Source: Flammulina velutipes (lineage: Eukaryota > Basidiomycota > Agaricomycetes > Agaricales > Physalacriaceae). From it: 64,000 nt of DNA. The stretch lies in contig CM022373.1 of the NCBI GenBank assembly GCA_011800155.1, positions 1,302,001 through 1,366,000 on the forward strand. The letters run 5' to 3'. Position numbers and translations under genes: made by a program. Under the pieces are notes generated by a model. It saw only the letters and a program-made list of their open reading frames with translations. It did no database searches and was not told the DNA's origin. Below, one piece after another: positions 34,692 to 47,039 of the stretch (position 1 is the stretch's first letter; each line of letters opens with the position of its first letter).

Positions 34692-36661
34692 TCATCGCGT
34701 CGCCTCAGCGGCCTTTAGTGCTTTTGCCACATTCTCTAGTAGCACATCTTTGGGCTCAAGCCCAACGCTGACACGCACCAGCCCCGTCTCGACTTGGTAC
34801 TCTGCTGCCCATGCCAGCTCCGCATAATGCGCCAGCACCGTGTACGGGCACGCCAGCGTAAAGTTCGTGCCCAAGCTCGGTCCTTTCAAGAACGGCAGGG
34901 CGTCAAAGAACGCCTCCGACGCAGCGGGAGTAGCGAACGTCACAGAAAACAGCCCTCCGAAGCCACCGCCTTCAACGCGGCACTTTTCGTAGTTGGCGCG
35001 CATCTCATACTTGGGATAAAACACGTCCTTGATCACCCCATCCGCGACTCCACCTGCACGCGAATGGGAACGCAGGAAATCACAGACGGCCTCGGTGTGT
35101 TCATCGATGGTGCGGATTCGCCGCAGGGAGTCGCGTGAGTTACGTTCCAGGAAGATGGCATCCTGGCCAAAGTAAGTATCTTCGTAAGTGGACAATATGT
35201 GCTCTTTTAGAGCAGCGTAGTGGCGTCCCCGCGGATTCAATGTCAGGCTGTGACCGTGTTAGCAAGCTTTGGAGGATTTTGAAATATCCATACCTTCCGC
35301 CCATGCAGTTGGCTGCACCACTGAAGATCTTGGTCAGGCTGCTAACCACAATATCCGCATATTTCAGAACCTCTACGTTCATGAAATTCCCAATCGTCTC
35401 ATCAACCACCACAAGGAAGTCGTACTTGTCGGCAAGCTCACGAATCCTTGGAAGGTCGGCCGATCGAAGGAGAGGGTTGGAAGGGAATTCAGTAAAGAGG
35501 GAGAGCGCAGCAGGACCCGACTTTGACTCCAACTCCAAAAGCGTCTCGAGTTTGTTCAAGTCGTCGTCGGTGCCATGGCCAAGGAAATGACACCCCGGAC
35601 CCCATTTCTCTAGGATCTTGAGCGTGTCGGCGTACGGGAACCTTGAGAAGACGATCAGTTGACGCTATTGATTTCGGAAATGTTCTCGTACCCAAAACAA
35701 ATGCTTTTCGCAGCGGGGCGGACAGCGGATGCCAGCATGTGCGCAGCGTAGATGGCAGACATGCCCGTGGGGTACAAGAACACATCAGTCTCAGACGCCT
35801 CGGGAACACCTCTAGCACTGGGGCCCAAAACCAGGTTCTCAGCTCCTGCAGTGGGCTCATCACCGTTGTTAGCATGCACAGGAGCATCCCTCACGAGCAC
35901 CCCCGCTATCCGCCTCCGCAAAGCCCTCTTAGCAGACTCAGCATGTGCCAAAGGTAAATTCCTCCCATAACGTTCCTCCAAATACGTGTCGTTGAGACTC
36001 TCGTTCTCCGCCTGCTTCCCTTTGGAGAAACCTTTGGTCGCATAATGTTTGTTAAGTGGTTTCCGGAGAGGCGGGGAGGGAACGCGCTCCTGGGGATTGT
36101 GAAGCATCGATAAACAATATTCTGCGAATCGGCTGGAGACGCCCAAACCCGTGTGTTGCCAGTATTGTTTGGCTAGATGGCTGGCTGAGGGCTGATAGAG
36201 TACGATGTGCAATTCGGCGGAGGCTCCCTCGAGTTCAGCGGGTGCATTGTCCTCGGGGGTTATCAAGAACTGGATAAGTCGGGCGTTGATGGGGAGACCG
36301 TCAAGAGTAGATCTCTCCAATATGTAGGAACGACATCCTTCAGCAGTATTTCGAGTCGGGAAGAGCATGCATTCTTCCCCTTGGGAGCCAAACTTCTGAG
36401 CACAGATAACCGCAAGCTATAGAGAATCCTTATAAGCAATTACATATTCCATGAAGATTCGGCATTTACTTTTCGTATACCCAGATGAATAAAGAATCGA
36501 GGATAGCCAGAAACCATAGTATCGACTACACGTTTCTCGCCTTCTTCGTATCCAACATTGTCGCGCCATGTAGGCAACGACACAGAGATGGCATGTGGCG
36601 TGAAAGGTGGGATTCCAAGGCCTAGAGCCACGTCCGTTTCGCTGGGCCTCGCAGATGGCAT
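34692..36661 (-). CDS. cystathionine gamma-synthase (Str2-like)
   Basis: Exons in transcript order: 36470-36661, 35692-36416, 35294-35641, 34692-35247; 606 residues. The fungal enzyme is longer than the bacterial one, with an N-terminal extension (about 1-230) before the PLP fold. The PLP fold shows [17 protein letters not shown] (an Asp that binds the pyridine nitrogen) and the Schiff-base Lys410 in Ser-Ser-Leu-Thr-Lys. It joins cysteine to an activated homoserine in transsulfuration towards methionine. The N-terminal [12 protein letters not shown] segment is typical of fungal members. No sulfur-gene neighbours. Confidence 0.92.
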
Positions 36662-36990
36662 GGACGATGAAAACAATTTAGCACCGAGTCAAAATTTCGA
36701 TCATTAATTATCCGGCGGACATCCGGGCCGTGACCAACCCACCCTGACAATGTTTAATGTTTTGAAGTGGCGCACGGCGCATGGCTGCCAAGTAGGACGT
36801 GGCATAATAGTGGTCTCTTTGGCCCAAAAGGTTGTTGACACGAATACACATATACCCATCAATTCAGGATTCAAGATGTGGTGCACAGTAAATCCGACTT
36901 CCTCATTCAAGCTAGCCGCTTTGGCTTCAGTATCATTTGTACTAGTATCTGGTTCACGTTTCGGAATCTAGGACGCTAATTAACAAGTGG
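36662..36990. other. intergenic, no gene seen
   Basis: Promoter side of the cystathionine gamma-synthase gene, meeting the 3' flank of a decayed small-family copy (possible acceptor and terminal exon near 36950-36975). Confidence 0.5.
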
Positions 36991-36999
36991 TCAAAACGT

Positions 37000-37300
37000 A
37001 TGGCGTTCATACTCTCACCTTGAAAAGGTGCTGTGGTTTGACCAGAACTTGATAGCAAAACCCCATCCCCAGCCTCTCAAACCTCTCGTCAATCTCGTCC
37101 AGTGGCGCCTTGTAGCCCTTGAATAAATCGTTGATAGAGCAGACGACGGTGAGGTAGGCTATAATCGCAGCAATGTCTTTTGGAAGGTCACTGTCTGCCG
37201 CTTCCTTCATCTGGATGTCGAACACCCCCTGAGCTTCTGAAGAGCCTCGTTGAGTCCTGGCTCAGGAAAGTCGTAGCTCCAGGCGAAGTTAAAGAAAAAG
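37000..37300 (-). pseudogene. small acidic protein family, copy 4 (5' end replaced, frame broken)
   Basis: Reading down from 37300, a Phe-Asn-Phe-Ala-Trp-Ser-Tyr-Asp-Phe-Pro-Glu-Pro-Gly-Leu-Asn segment matches the family, but the preceding start region is replaced by unrelated pyrimidine-rich DNA. After the Gln-Lys-Leu helix start the frame shifts; the second half continues in another frame with Asp-Glu-Ile-Asp-Glu-Arg-Phe-Glu-Arg-Leu-Gly-Met-Gly and the Lys-Pro end, followed by a GTGAGA donor. Both lesions prevent a normal product. Confidence 0.75.
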
Positions 37301-37378
37301 AGGAGCAGACTCACAATAAGAGCTGCACTGGACGTCAGGCTAACACCTGTCGATACGGACCCCACTACTTTCCAGCCT

Positions 37379-37885
37379 TTATGCGCAATCTTTCTCGACG
37401 TCTTTAATTATCCTGGGGGAGGGGAATCTTGAGCCCAGATAGGGATAACCCATCACGATATGTGGTATCCACCAGAAGGAATAGAAAAACACGAAGATTG
37501 CCAATGGTAAAACTATAGAAACGTCAATGATGGCCCAATAACCGAGGGGGGAAAGCATACATCTAAGATCGAGCCACGTCCATGAGAACAACCAAAGACT
37601 AATTTCGAAACAGATGAGTTTGCCAGCGTTCTCGTGCATCTCGTGCACTTCGCGCTGCGGGCCATCTATTTCCTCTAATGATCCACTGGGAGGTGTATAG
37701 GTGACGCCGAGGATGAGGAGGACGATGAAGGTGATGCCTTGGGATATCAATAAGACGCGGATGAAATTTGCAGGAAATCCGTATTTTATCATTGGCAGGG
37801 GAAGCATGCCAAGAAAGAGAGGGAAGAATCCAGCTGCTATTGCATGGTTATAGATTGCGCCTTGGATGGGCGGCGTGCTGGTCAT
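37379..37885 (-). CDS. small four-helix membrane protein, family copy 2
   Basis: Exons 37561-37885 and 37379-37512 give 152 residues. It is a paralogue of the gene at 3168-3688: shared start Met-Thr-Ser-Thr-Pro-Pro, the Glu-Ile-Asp-Gly-Pro loop, Phe-Ser-Trp-Thr-Trp-Leu-Asp and Tyr-Ser-Phe-Trp-Trp motifs, the intron in the same place, and the last exon again 134 bases. Four hydrophobic helices are seen at similar spacing. An upstream in-frame Met at 37966 would add 27 residues, but the paralogue lacks this part, so 37885 was chosen. Function unknown. It lies between two decayed small-family copies. Confidence 0.75.
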   Translation of the reverse strand: MTSTPPIQGAIYNHAIAAGFFPLFLGMLPLPMIKYGFPANFIRVLLISQGITFIVLLILGVTYTPPSGSLEEIDGPQREVHEMHENAGKLICFEISLWLFSWTWLDLRCMLSPLGYWAIIDVSIVLPLAIFVFFYSFWWIPHIVMGYPYLGSRFPSPRIIKDVEKDCA

Positions 37886-38032
37886 GGTTGAGGACAGGTT
37901 TGACTGTGACTTGTCATAGCCACTGAAATCGTTACTGAAACGTACCGGCCCGGCCGGCCCGTGCATTTCAGTTCAACGGAAACACTAGCAATCAGTTTGA
38001 ATCGTTAAATTGTGTAGTTCCTATTCGCTTAC

Positions 38033-38345
38033 AACGGTGTAGTGTAGCTTCAGCAGGGTCTTCCAGTAATATAGCATCCCCGGCCTCTGAAATCTCTCGT
38101 TTATTTCATCCAATGGCTACTGGAACTCTGAAGTGCTCGCGGATGCAGGCGATGATGTCAAAGTACCTTCGGGCGATGTCCATCTCATCATTCACAATGT
38201 AATCGGGCACCATACTGTCTTCAAGAATATCTTTGAACCTTTGGAGGTCCGCATTTAACCCAGGTTCGGGGCAGTTGAACTCCCATCCAAATTTAGGACC
38301 GTCTCGGGCAAGTTGAAGAAGGATTGTGTGCTCGGACGGGGTCAT
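38033..38345 (-). pseudogene. small acidic protein family, copy 5 (2-base deletion plus nonsense)
   Basis: From the Met at 38345 the frame follows the 47-48 kb copies (Leu-Ala-Arg-Asp-Gly-Pro-Lys-Phe, Cys-Pro-Glu-Pro-Gly-Leu-Asn-Ala) for about 73 residues. Then two bases are missing in the Arg-Glu-His-Phe-Arg-Glu-Phe region, and the restored frame also carries a TAG where copies 6 and 7 have a Val codon. Beyond both lesions the Pro-Leu-Asp-Glu-Ile-Asn-Glu-Arg-Phe end, a GTAAGC donor and a TTGCTAG acceptor are still readable. Confidence 0.8.
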
Positions 38346-38823
38346 TTGTCGTGTACGTAGTCGGGTGAACTATGTATATGTGTACACAAAATTGTTGGTA
38401 CGGCGAGGTGTTGCGTTCAGGCAGTGGCGGTGGTGATCATAAAGGAGTCAAAATTTCGATCGTTATCCGGGGCCACGACGTGCAACAATCTACAAGATAA
38501 AAAGCCATTAATCTTCCATAGTCCGCGCCCAACCAACCCAAGCCGCAAGACGTGGAAGATCAGAAAGCCGCGGGCATTCACGAAAGCTCTTCATGACCGT
38601 CTTGCAAAAGACGTGATACTTCCCCCGCATTTCTGTGTCCTTGCTCTGGTCAAGATCCTAGGGCCATGTATATTAGATAACGCTCTTGGTGAAGGAAATA
38701 AGAAACACACCATCGTAATGGCACGCATCCTCGAGAACATTTGTATGACAATATCGACGTACGCCATCGTTTCTGTCTTGTGTTCGTCATCTCCCAAACG
38801 ATCATCCAACACTGTGAACGCCC
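38346..38823. other. intergenic, no gene seen
   Basis: It lies between the start of the decayed small-family copy and the stop of the Mms22-like gene. No convincing frame is present. Confidence 0.5.
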
Positions 38824-41800
38824 CTACTCGTCGATGAGTACTTTCACATTAAAGATGTTGAAGGCCTTACCTTCGATCAGCTCTACGCGTCGATCTTCAA
38901 AATCACTGCTGACCACCTCATATGTACCATCCTGCTGTCGGTCAAATGGGATGTTGGCAAACAGGGGACACGTCCCCCCATCCACTGCGAGCACAGCGGC
39001 CAACAGTTCGTGTTCAACGTTGACACGCTCTGTGACAAGCGCAACAAAAACGACCCCCAGCACCTCCAACTTCAAGCCTTGATTGGTTGCACTCCTAGGC
39101 TGGCTTAGTGGCATATCCTCGTCTTGCAAAGTTGGTGGTCCATGGTAAGCTTGAGGATCCGCCTTGAGCATAAACCACACAAGTCTGCAACGTATATACC
39201 GGTTCTTCGCATCGGAGTATGCTAATTTGCCGTTGAAGGTTTCCCAACAAGTTTTCCAGTTCTTGTTGACATATAGTTGAGAAAAACGGGTGAATGCATG
39301 AGAAGGGTTCTCACCGTAAGCCGAGGCTGAACATCAACAAGGATGGCAGTACATGTTGCCCATGTTTCGAGCCACGTATCAATGGTGGCCATAGAAGTAT
39401 GTGCATGAACGAGACTCGTGCACACGTCGAGGATTCGCCAAAACAGCAATTCCAAAGACTAAGACTATGGTGAGCTAACATCAATGAAGAGACAGCATCT
39501 CGACTTACGCCAACAATACGTTTGTCCAGTTCTTTGTAGTCGGAGACGGGAGGCGTCTCTGAACCATCAAGGGCAGCAAGTATCGTCGGGTCGTTCAAGT
39601 CCAGGTCAAAGTCAAATTCATTCTGACTATCCTCTGGTACGGCAGGTGCATTCCTAGAAGGAGGAACGGTCCAAGCCCGTGCTTTGAAAAAGGCGTGGAC
39701 CAAAGAAACAAACTCGACTCGGGTGATCGCCTCGTCTCGCAGCTTCTGGTTGCGGATGATCTTGCATGCTTGGTCTATGAGACGTATAGTCAGCCAAATT
39801 GCACAGCCAAGAGGGCAGACACATACCTAGTAGCTCGGGATCTGGATAGATGCATTGCTTCCAATCATCTTTGTCCATGTTCACTTTATCGTAGCCCCCG
39901 AGGACGTACGTCACTCCACGCATCAGCATCCTAGTTGACATGAGCGTTGGGTTGTCATCAGGATCCTCGCTGAGCGCGGGGTCATACTCCTGGATAACGA
40001 CCTGAATCATTTCCTCCAGCCACGCCATGACGCCCGTGAGGGGAAGTTCGCACTGTAGGAGGACCTGGCATATCGAAATGAATCCCTGGACCAGCAAAAG
40101 GCGAGTGGCATTGTCCGCATCTTCGAATTTGGCGTAACCGCAAGCTTGTTGAATACGACTCTGGTGGGAGGCAGGGAACACGTAGACGGAGATAATCATG
40201 GCGACATATCGGTTCGTGAGGTTGGAGAGATCTTTCTGCGAAGGTGGATTACGCTTGTTGAATCTCAGAGGGCCAGATGGGATGGACGCAGAAAAAATCT
40301 TCGTGACTTCGGCAGAAGTCATGAAATGGCGTGCTTGATTGAGCAACTTGAGATAGACAACGTAAGCCGTGTCTTCGCGCTGTAATATGTCGATGTTGTT
40401 CCATTTTTGCCGTCGAATGAAGCTGGGGAAGTGATGCTCCTCATGAGCAAGACTAGCAAAGCCGCGCACTTTGAAGGCCTCCAGCAGTCGCCTTAGGACA
40501 GGGTAAACAGCGGAGAGATCCCATCGGTATTCGTGATGAAGCTGGAAGCAGTTTCGAATGACCGATGCGATGTACTTGTCCCGCAAGATAGCATTGGGTG
40601 ACGGGACCCCTGCCGTAGGTTTGATCATGTCGAAGGAAATGCACTGCAAGGCCAAATGGACAGCGTCCCAGCCCGTTGCTGATTTCTTGTTAGTCGTTGG
40701 ACGCCCATGGACAGTGAGGGAGGACAACTCTGATAGCGTGAAGATTATCGACCAGACATGCTCACTCATCTTGAGAGGCGACATGTCACCACATCCTGTC
40801 GCCTCCAGGATCTTCGTGACAAGCTGCCATACAAGATGATTGCCTCGAAAGACCTTATCGCCAGTCGGATCGCATGTTAAGCTTTGAAAGAGGCAGACCC
40901 ACAGCTCCGTCGGGTGTAGGAGCTTGTCAACTGTGCCCGATTTCAACGACGTCCCGACTCCATGGGAGAGGAGGCGCGCAATCAGCACCTCGCAGGCATC
41001 CTGCAACAGGTTGCCGTCCTCCAGTTTGGTGGGAACACCAACACCAATCCGGACGCAAAGTTCGATAGGCAGCCACAGCATCAACCACATCGAAGGGGAC
41101 GCAGGGAGGGTATCTAGCTCGACATCCTGCAATCGGGCAACGAACCTCGCCACTGTATCCAGAACACTATTGCTCAGGAGCTTCGCACTCGCCTCGTCGC
41201 GCCTCCGGATTAGATAGGTAAGGAGAACAGTAGCGCTACGAAACAGTCGAGGGCAATTCTGCAGAATGACATCGTGGTCTTCGTCCGGTAGTCCGAAGTG
41301 GGCGTCAAAAAGTGAATGTAGAAGGTGATTAAGGGAAGCGACAAATGCATCAGGTTCCATCGCCGCCACTGAGAAGTTGATGTCTCCAAAGGAGCAGAAA
41401 ATGGGTTCCGGAAGTGGTTCGTCAGGACATCGACAGCGCGTCAACTCGTATAGCCAGCCCTTCCCAATGTAAGTGCTGACCGCGAACGTAAGGGATTCGG
41501 CACTGAGAGGAACAGGAGGCTGGACCTCGTCGTCATCCTCGTCGGTAATCCCAATGGGAACATTTTGGCGGATAGCATGACGCTCTTGTAGCCTGTGCTT
41601 CGGTGGTTTCTGTTGCCGGTCTCGAGGTGCGCGTGGACGGTACTTGAAGAGCGACTTCTCAGAGGGTGCCTCCAAAGCATCGTCGAGCTCCAAGTCAGCA
41701 GCACGAGCACGATGATCGCGGCCGTTCGTAAGATGCGTACGAGAAAGGGCCCCAAACACATAGACACCGTTCTTGGCTTGATTCTCTTTGCGGCGCTTCG

Positions 41801-44358
41801 ACGACTCCTTCCTTGATCTGTCCAAGTGTGTGCCAACACGTAGGACTCCCTGGGCCACTGCTTCGTCCTCCAAGTCCCTACCAGCGCGCTCCCGGTCCCT
41901 TCTAGCACGTGTATCTGTCCCTTTACGAATTGAACTGCCGTACTCTGTCAATCGAGTTTGACGTTCACGTCGCCGTAGATGCGAGGGTCCAGCTTTACTG
42001 CTGCGCGGTCGCGCCCTAGATGCTGCAGGTTTCTTTCTGCGCCCTCCGTTTCCGTTTCCATTTCCACGACCCAAGCGTCTGCCACGAACAAGCATATAGT
42101 CAATGATATCAGGTTCCCGTCCCGTTGGCGCCCACTGCGGTCTGTCACTCGAATCAGACATCTCGGAGTCTGACGAGTCCTCGATATTGATAAGTTCGTG
42201 GGGTTCAGCATCGCTATCGTCGCTGATCTCCAGAATGTCATCGTCCCCGTCACCACCCGCAAACGCCAGGAGGTCATCGTCGGCGTCGAAAGGCTGAGGA
42301 GGGCGAGGCTCTTCACCAATACCAGACAGACCCGTCGTAGAATCTGATTTCGAGGATTTACGCTGCGACTTGGCCTTGACCTGTTTGCGTTTGTCGCGAG
42401 AAGCCTTCTTAGCAGCAGCGCCCTTCCCCAACTTGTTGACCATGAACGCCGGATACATTCTGCCCAGTATCTTCAACCGTTTCTGAGCTGCGATCGCATC
42501 GGGGTCTTCTTCTGACTGTTCTTCCTCGCTGGATTGTGTATCACCGCCGCCACCGCCATCATCTTCAGAAGTGTTGGCTGGGCTTTCACTTTGAGGAGGC
42601 TTCGTGGGCTCCTCGTCGGTGATATCCTGAAGAATATCTTGGGAGCTATTACGCGACAGAGGAGCTGGATCAGGATAGGCGAAATCATCGAAATTTGGAG
42701 GGTCTAAAGGGTCTGATCCTGGGACATGGATCGGAGAGGACGCGCCCCGGGGACTGGGTGTTGTAATATGATGCCTTGTTGTGAAGTCGGGTGTTTGCCT
42801 GCCAGGAGACAAAGAAGAACTATGCCCGTTAAAGATGTTTGATCCAGGTGAAATCGGAGAGACAGTCCTAAGACGCGACGTCGAAGGTCCTGGTCTTGAA
42901 ATGAAGTCGGGAGTTCGTCTACGTCTACGCGGAGGTGAGGAGGACTGGCGAATATCTTGCTGATGAGAGCCATTAGAAAAGAAACGCACAGCGGATAGAG
43001 GAGATTGGCTCACGTCTACAGAGGGCTCACGACTCGTTGATTGTTTGTCTTTACCTTTTGCCTTCTTTCTTCGTTGCCGCTCCTCCTCTTCCTGTTTCTT
43101 TAACTCTTCAGCTTCCTTCCTCTGTCGGGCTTCTTCACGCAACCGTTGCCGTTTGCGTTTTGCCAGAATTTGATCTTCCTTTCTCACAAATTGACTTTCC
43201 TCGCCATCGTTATCAGAGTCAGAGAGAGCCGGGAGCCCTGGCGGAGGAGAGAGAGAACCACGCGAACGACTCCGACTATGCGATTTTGCTTTACGGCGTG
43301 CACGACGAACATGTTCTGTATCTTCATCATCAACTTCCTGTGTCTCTTGCTCGTAGTTGTCATTGCGCGGCCCATGATTATGTGTTGGTCTGCCTTTGAC
43401 AATGGCTTCTGGGACGTCCTTCATTTGGTACTTGTAGTGGACATCGTCGTAGCGGTAGGGATGAAGTTGTTGTGCTTTTCTGTCGCGGAAGGAGTATCGT
43501 TTTTCCTCAAAAAGTGCAAGATCGACGAGATTCGGTTCGGGAGGTGGGCTCATGTGGGCTACCGGAGGACGAGGAGGTGTTGAGGGAGGAGATGTGAGAG
43601 GGGAGTTTCCGCCATTGTGACCTGAAGAGGGCGTGGTGGGACCCGGGGAGTTGAGTATTGAAGATGGGCCAACGTTCGACGGGCCAAAATCCATCAAGTC
43701 TTCGTTGTCCGTTACCAACGACGGCGTCGATGGCAATCGTGGATGGTCAGTTAGCGCGATGGACTCTTGCGAGTTTGATAAAGCTGCATGCTCGGATATT
43801 GGCGTTGTCAACGGTGGAGGTGAGAGTGGGGTATGAGGTGAATGAGTCTGCAGGCCTTGTGAGAACTAGCAACCAATAAATAATGAACAAGTTACCAAAA
43901 GATCTAAAGGGTCCTGAGATTGGGAGTCATGGTAGAACTCAGAAACGTTTACAGACTGGGCGTCTTCGTTTATGTCGTCCTCGTTTTGTCGATGAGGACT
44001 TGCTCTGGGAGAGGCCGAGTAAGACCGCCTGCTATAGACGGGAGTAGAAGGGAGCACGGCCGACTGTGCTGAGTCCTGGGATGACCCTAATACTGGCGAA
44101 GCTTGGACACGCGAGCTACCTGCAGGAGAGGGCGTCGCGAATACTGTGGGTCCTTCAAAAAAGGTCTATCTAATTGAGAAGTATATTTTCGAGCAAAGTT
44201 CAGAGACGCACTCGGGCTCGTTTTCTAACTGGCGTATGGACAGCAAGCGTGTCGTCAAACGCAACAGTTGACGCTCGCTTGGAGCATGTCGAGGCCAGTA
44301 ATGCCTCCTCTGCCTCTTCGTTGTCCGATGTCGGTACCACTTCGTAGTCGTTGTTCAT
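38824..44358 (-). CDS. Mms22/Mus7 family replication-fork repair protein
   Basis: Exons in transcript order: 44212-44358, 43896-44165, 39827-43865 (or from 43847), 39509-39774, 39315-39458, 38824-39261; about 1767 residues. The N-terminal 750 residues are disordered, acidic and basic by turns, with Ser-Pro sites and a KKQEEEER-like charged stretch. The C-terminal 1000 residues form the helical Mus7/Mms22 domain, recognised by blocks such as His-Phe-Pro-Ser-Phe near residue 1210 and Phe-Val-Ser-Leu-Val-His-Ala near 1510. In yeasts Mms22 works with the Rtt101/Rtt107 (Brc1) ubiquitin ligase axis to restart stalled forks. The exon 3 acceptor is ambiguous: two AG sites 18 bases apart are both in frame. 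The family call is from block similarity and overall shape. Confidence 0.8.
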
Positions 44359-44686
44359 GGTAGCAATCCAAACCAGAGATTGTAGACATCAGCTGCGTCC
44401 AATGGTGGACGTTCACTGGTCAGTGTAAATGTCACACTAAACACGTTGCACGTGATCGTGACATGTTGTTGCGCCACAATGCGACCACATTCCGGAATCT
44501 AGCGGATACGATGTGATATCAATAATGGGCGATGAGAGCAGCTGAGATACAGTGGAACAGTTGAGATATCTTCCCGGCGAAAGTGAATCATACGGAAACA
44601 ATATACATAGACAAACATACCCTATCCTTCTCCTTCTCCCACCATGAACCAGTGGCGAACACACAAACATTTCTAGACTGACTCAA

Positions 44687-46907
44687 ATGCACGTCGCTCC
44701 CATTGATACGTGGCTCACTGCATACACTCCATCCAAGCTACCTTGGAATGGCGCGAATGAAGCTGCGAAGTCCTTTCTTAGTTCCGTAGAAGAAAACCTT
44801 CGTGCTAGTGGAACATGCCTCAACTCTTCAGGCTGGGGGGACATTATCACCGCAGGGAACGATATTACGCTGGACACTGTCAGTCTCATAGCCAAGGCTA
44901 TCTGTGAAACTGCCCAGCAGATTGATCCATCGCTCACGCCGTCAGCGCCACACTCCGAGGATATCTTTCGGCCCGACATTGATGCGGCCTCCATTACAGC
45001 TCTAGACATATCTGCTGCACATGCAAACGCTAGCATCGTAGCTGACTTTAACCCTCGAAATCGAGACACAGATGTCAAAGATGTGAGAGTTTTTAAAAAA
45101 AAACTTCAGTGTTTCCGTCATGAGGCTGACCCAGCCCAAGGTTATCGAAACCGCAACAGACATCATGCGCAAGGATCCAAGACGCCGGTTTATCAATGGA
45201 TTCACCATTGACAACGACGACATGCGGCTCTGGCACTTCAGCAGGGGCCACATTGGCATCTCTGAGTCGTTTAAATTTCATTCAGTAAGGCTCTTATTTC
45301 GTCGCCATTGGCTCTCAGCTTAAGTAACGCGCAGGAGGCCAGACCTTTCATCCAGTTTCTTCTCTATGTCCTCTTTGCTACTGCGACGGAGCTCGGTTAT
45401 GACCCCACTGTCAAACGCCACGACGGTACCTCCTACGAATACCAAGTCCGTGGTTCTTTCTATATCACACAAGGGCCCCCTATTTCTGAGGATGCCAACT
45501 CCCACATCGTCTCTCGGGCAGCGCGCGTCTGGCTTGTGAAACGGATGGAGCGCCTGGCAGATGGCACATGTGAACTAAGCGAGGAAAATTATGTGCTGAA
45601 GGATGTCTGGCTCTACAGTGATGCCAAGTTGGAAAGCGAGATTCGGGACGACATCTTCGAACGCTTGCGGCAGGTCGACACAGATAATAACGGAGAGACC
45701 AACCACGCCGAGGAGGCGAAGGACTACTTCATGAACTTTGAGGATGATTCAAGTTGGCGAGTCATGCTACCTGGTCAACCCGATATCCTTGATATCAGCA
45801 CCAATATTCCTCAGGATGCGCGACAGACGGCCTTTATAGGATACAAGCCAACCCCTGCAAGGTCGGGCTCCCAGAATACCTCCACATTGGATGTCTCGGC
45901 GCTCAAGTCCCGGATGCATGTCCGGACTGTGTTCACAGAGGTTTGTCAGACAGTCTATGAGATTCGAGATATTCGAACGCTACTTCGCTGTCTGATCGAC
46001 ATAATCCAAGGTATGGCAGCTTCAGCTCCATTGCTTACTGCAACTAGATAACCCTCCACTCTCCAAGCTCTGAGATACTTACGACTAGCTGGCTACGTCC
46101 ACCGTGATGTGAGCGGCGGGAATTGTCTGTGGTATGCCCTGATCGGTAGGGGGAAGCTCTCTGACCTCGAATACGCCAAAATCTTCGTTGAGCTTAATGG
46201 CCATGAGCTTAGAATAGTCCGTCTTTCTAGTCTCCGAACATTCACACACCCTATTTACTACTAGACAACAGGGAACATCTTCTTTCATGGCAGTGGAGTA
46301 CCAAACACAAGAACACATGTTCATTCCTCCTCACTTGATTCCGAGTCTGGCATCCCTCATCAAATCAGGCGACTCCGCGCTCCTTCAAAGATGCACATTC
46401 TTCACCTTCAACTTCTACCACGACCTTGAGTCCATCTTCTGGATCTATGTCTGGTTCTTATATTACTGTCCCCCGGATGACCTGGATATCGAATCACACA
46501 GGCAGGAGATCACAGAGTCAGCGCACCAATTATTCGACTGCGACTCGGGCGGCAATTCTCACCGCGACAAAATCCTCCGCCGCGAACACGGTGAAGTGCT
46601 CGTAGCCACAAGACTGCGAGCTGTCTACGATGATCAGTGGATCAATCTGCTTTTGGGGCTCAAAGTCTTGACTGATGTACGAGATGCATATAAGGCCCTT
46701 CAGTCGACAGAGCCTGTGGAAGTGGATGGCCTCCCGCGACGCTGGGATACGAAGCAGTTTACGGATGTACCGTACGATGCTATGCAGAGGTGCTTTGGCT
46801 CATTGCTTGAGTTGATGACATTAGATGGTCGCGGGAAACTCAAGATGATGGATTTGGATGATTATGAGAAACTCAAGAATTATGGAGAATCGAGATATTG
46901 CGGTTAA
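44687..46907 (+). pseudogene. FunK1-type fungal protein kinase with a one-base frame break
   Basis: Exons 44687-45284, 45335-46010, 46068-46216 and 46272-46907 make a 685-residue protein if one base is ignored. FunK1 kinases are expanded in agaricomycetes and have a long N-terminal domain before a degenerate kinase fold. Here the catalytic loop reads His-Arg-Asp near 436-438 (followed by Val-Ser-Gly-Gly-Asn), with Asp-Leu-Glu in place of DFG near 457-459 and a following Phe-Met-Ala-Val-Glu (APE-like) block. The first exon contains nine A at 45095-45103; eight A would join both halves in one frame, and no intron of workable length fixes it. This is a natural frameshift or an assembly homopolymer error. 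Otherwise all splice phases close. Kinase substrates are unknown. Confidence 0.8.
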
Positions 46908-47039
46908 GTTGGTGTCCTTCTTGAACCAGCCAACAAGCGCAGGACAGAAGAGGTCAGGAGCTTAGAACACTTGACGAAGAGGGCAAAGGACTAGACATGG
47001 CACTCAGGTTGATAACATATGTATCTCTTTGACAACGCG

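Noticed and set aside
45082..45108. A 27-base intron as repair of the FunK1 frame
   Set aside because: Far below the 45-60 base size of all other introns here and it leaves the wrong phase.
45091..45110. Programmed -1 ribosomal frameshift at the FunK1 A run
   Set aside because: A -1 slip on this run gives the wrong frame; a +1 (or -2) move is needed, which does not fit the classic slippery heptamer.
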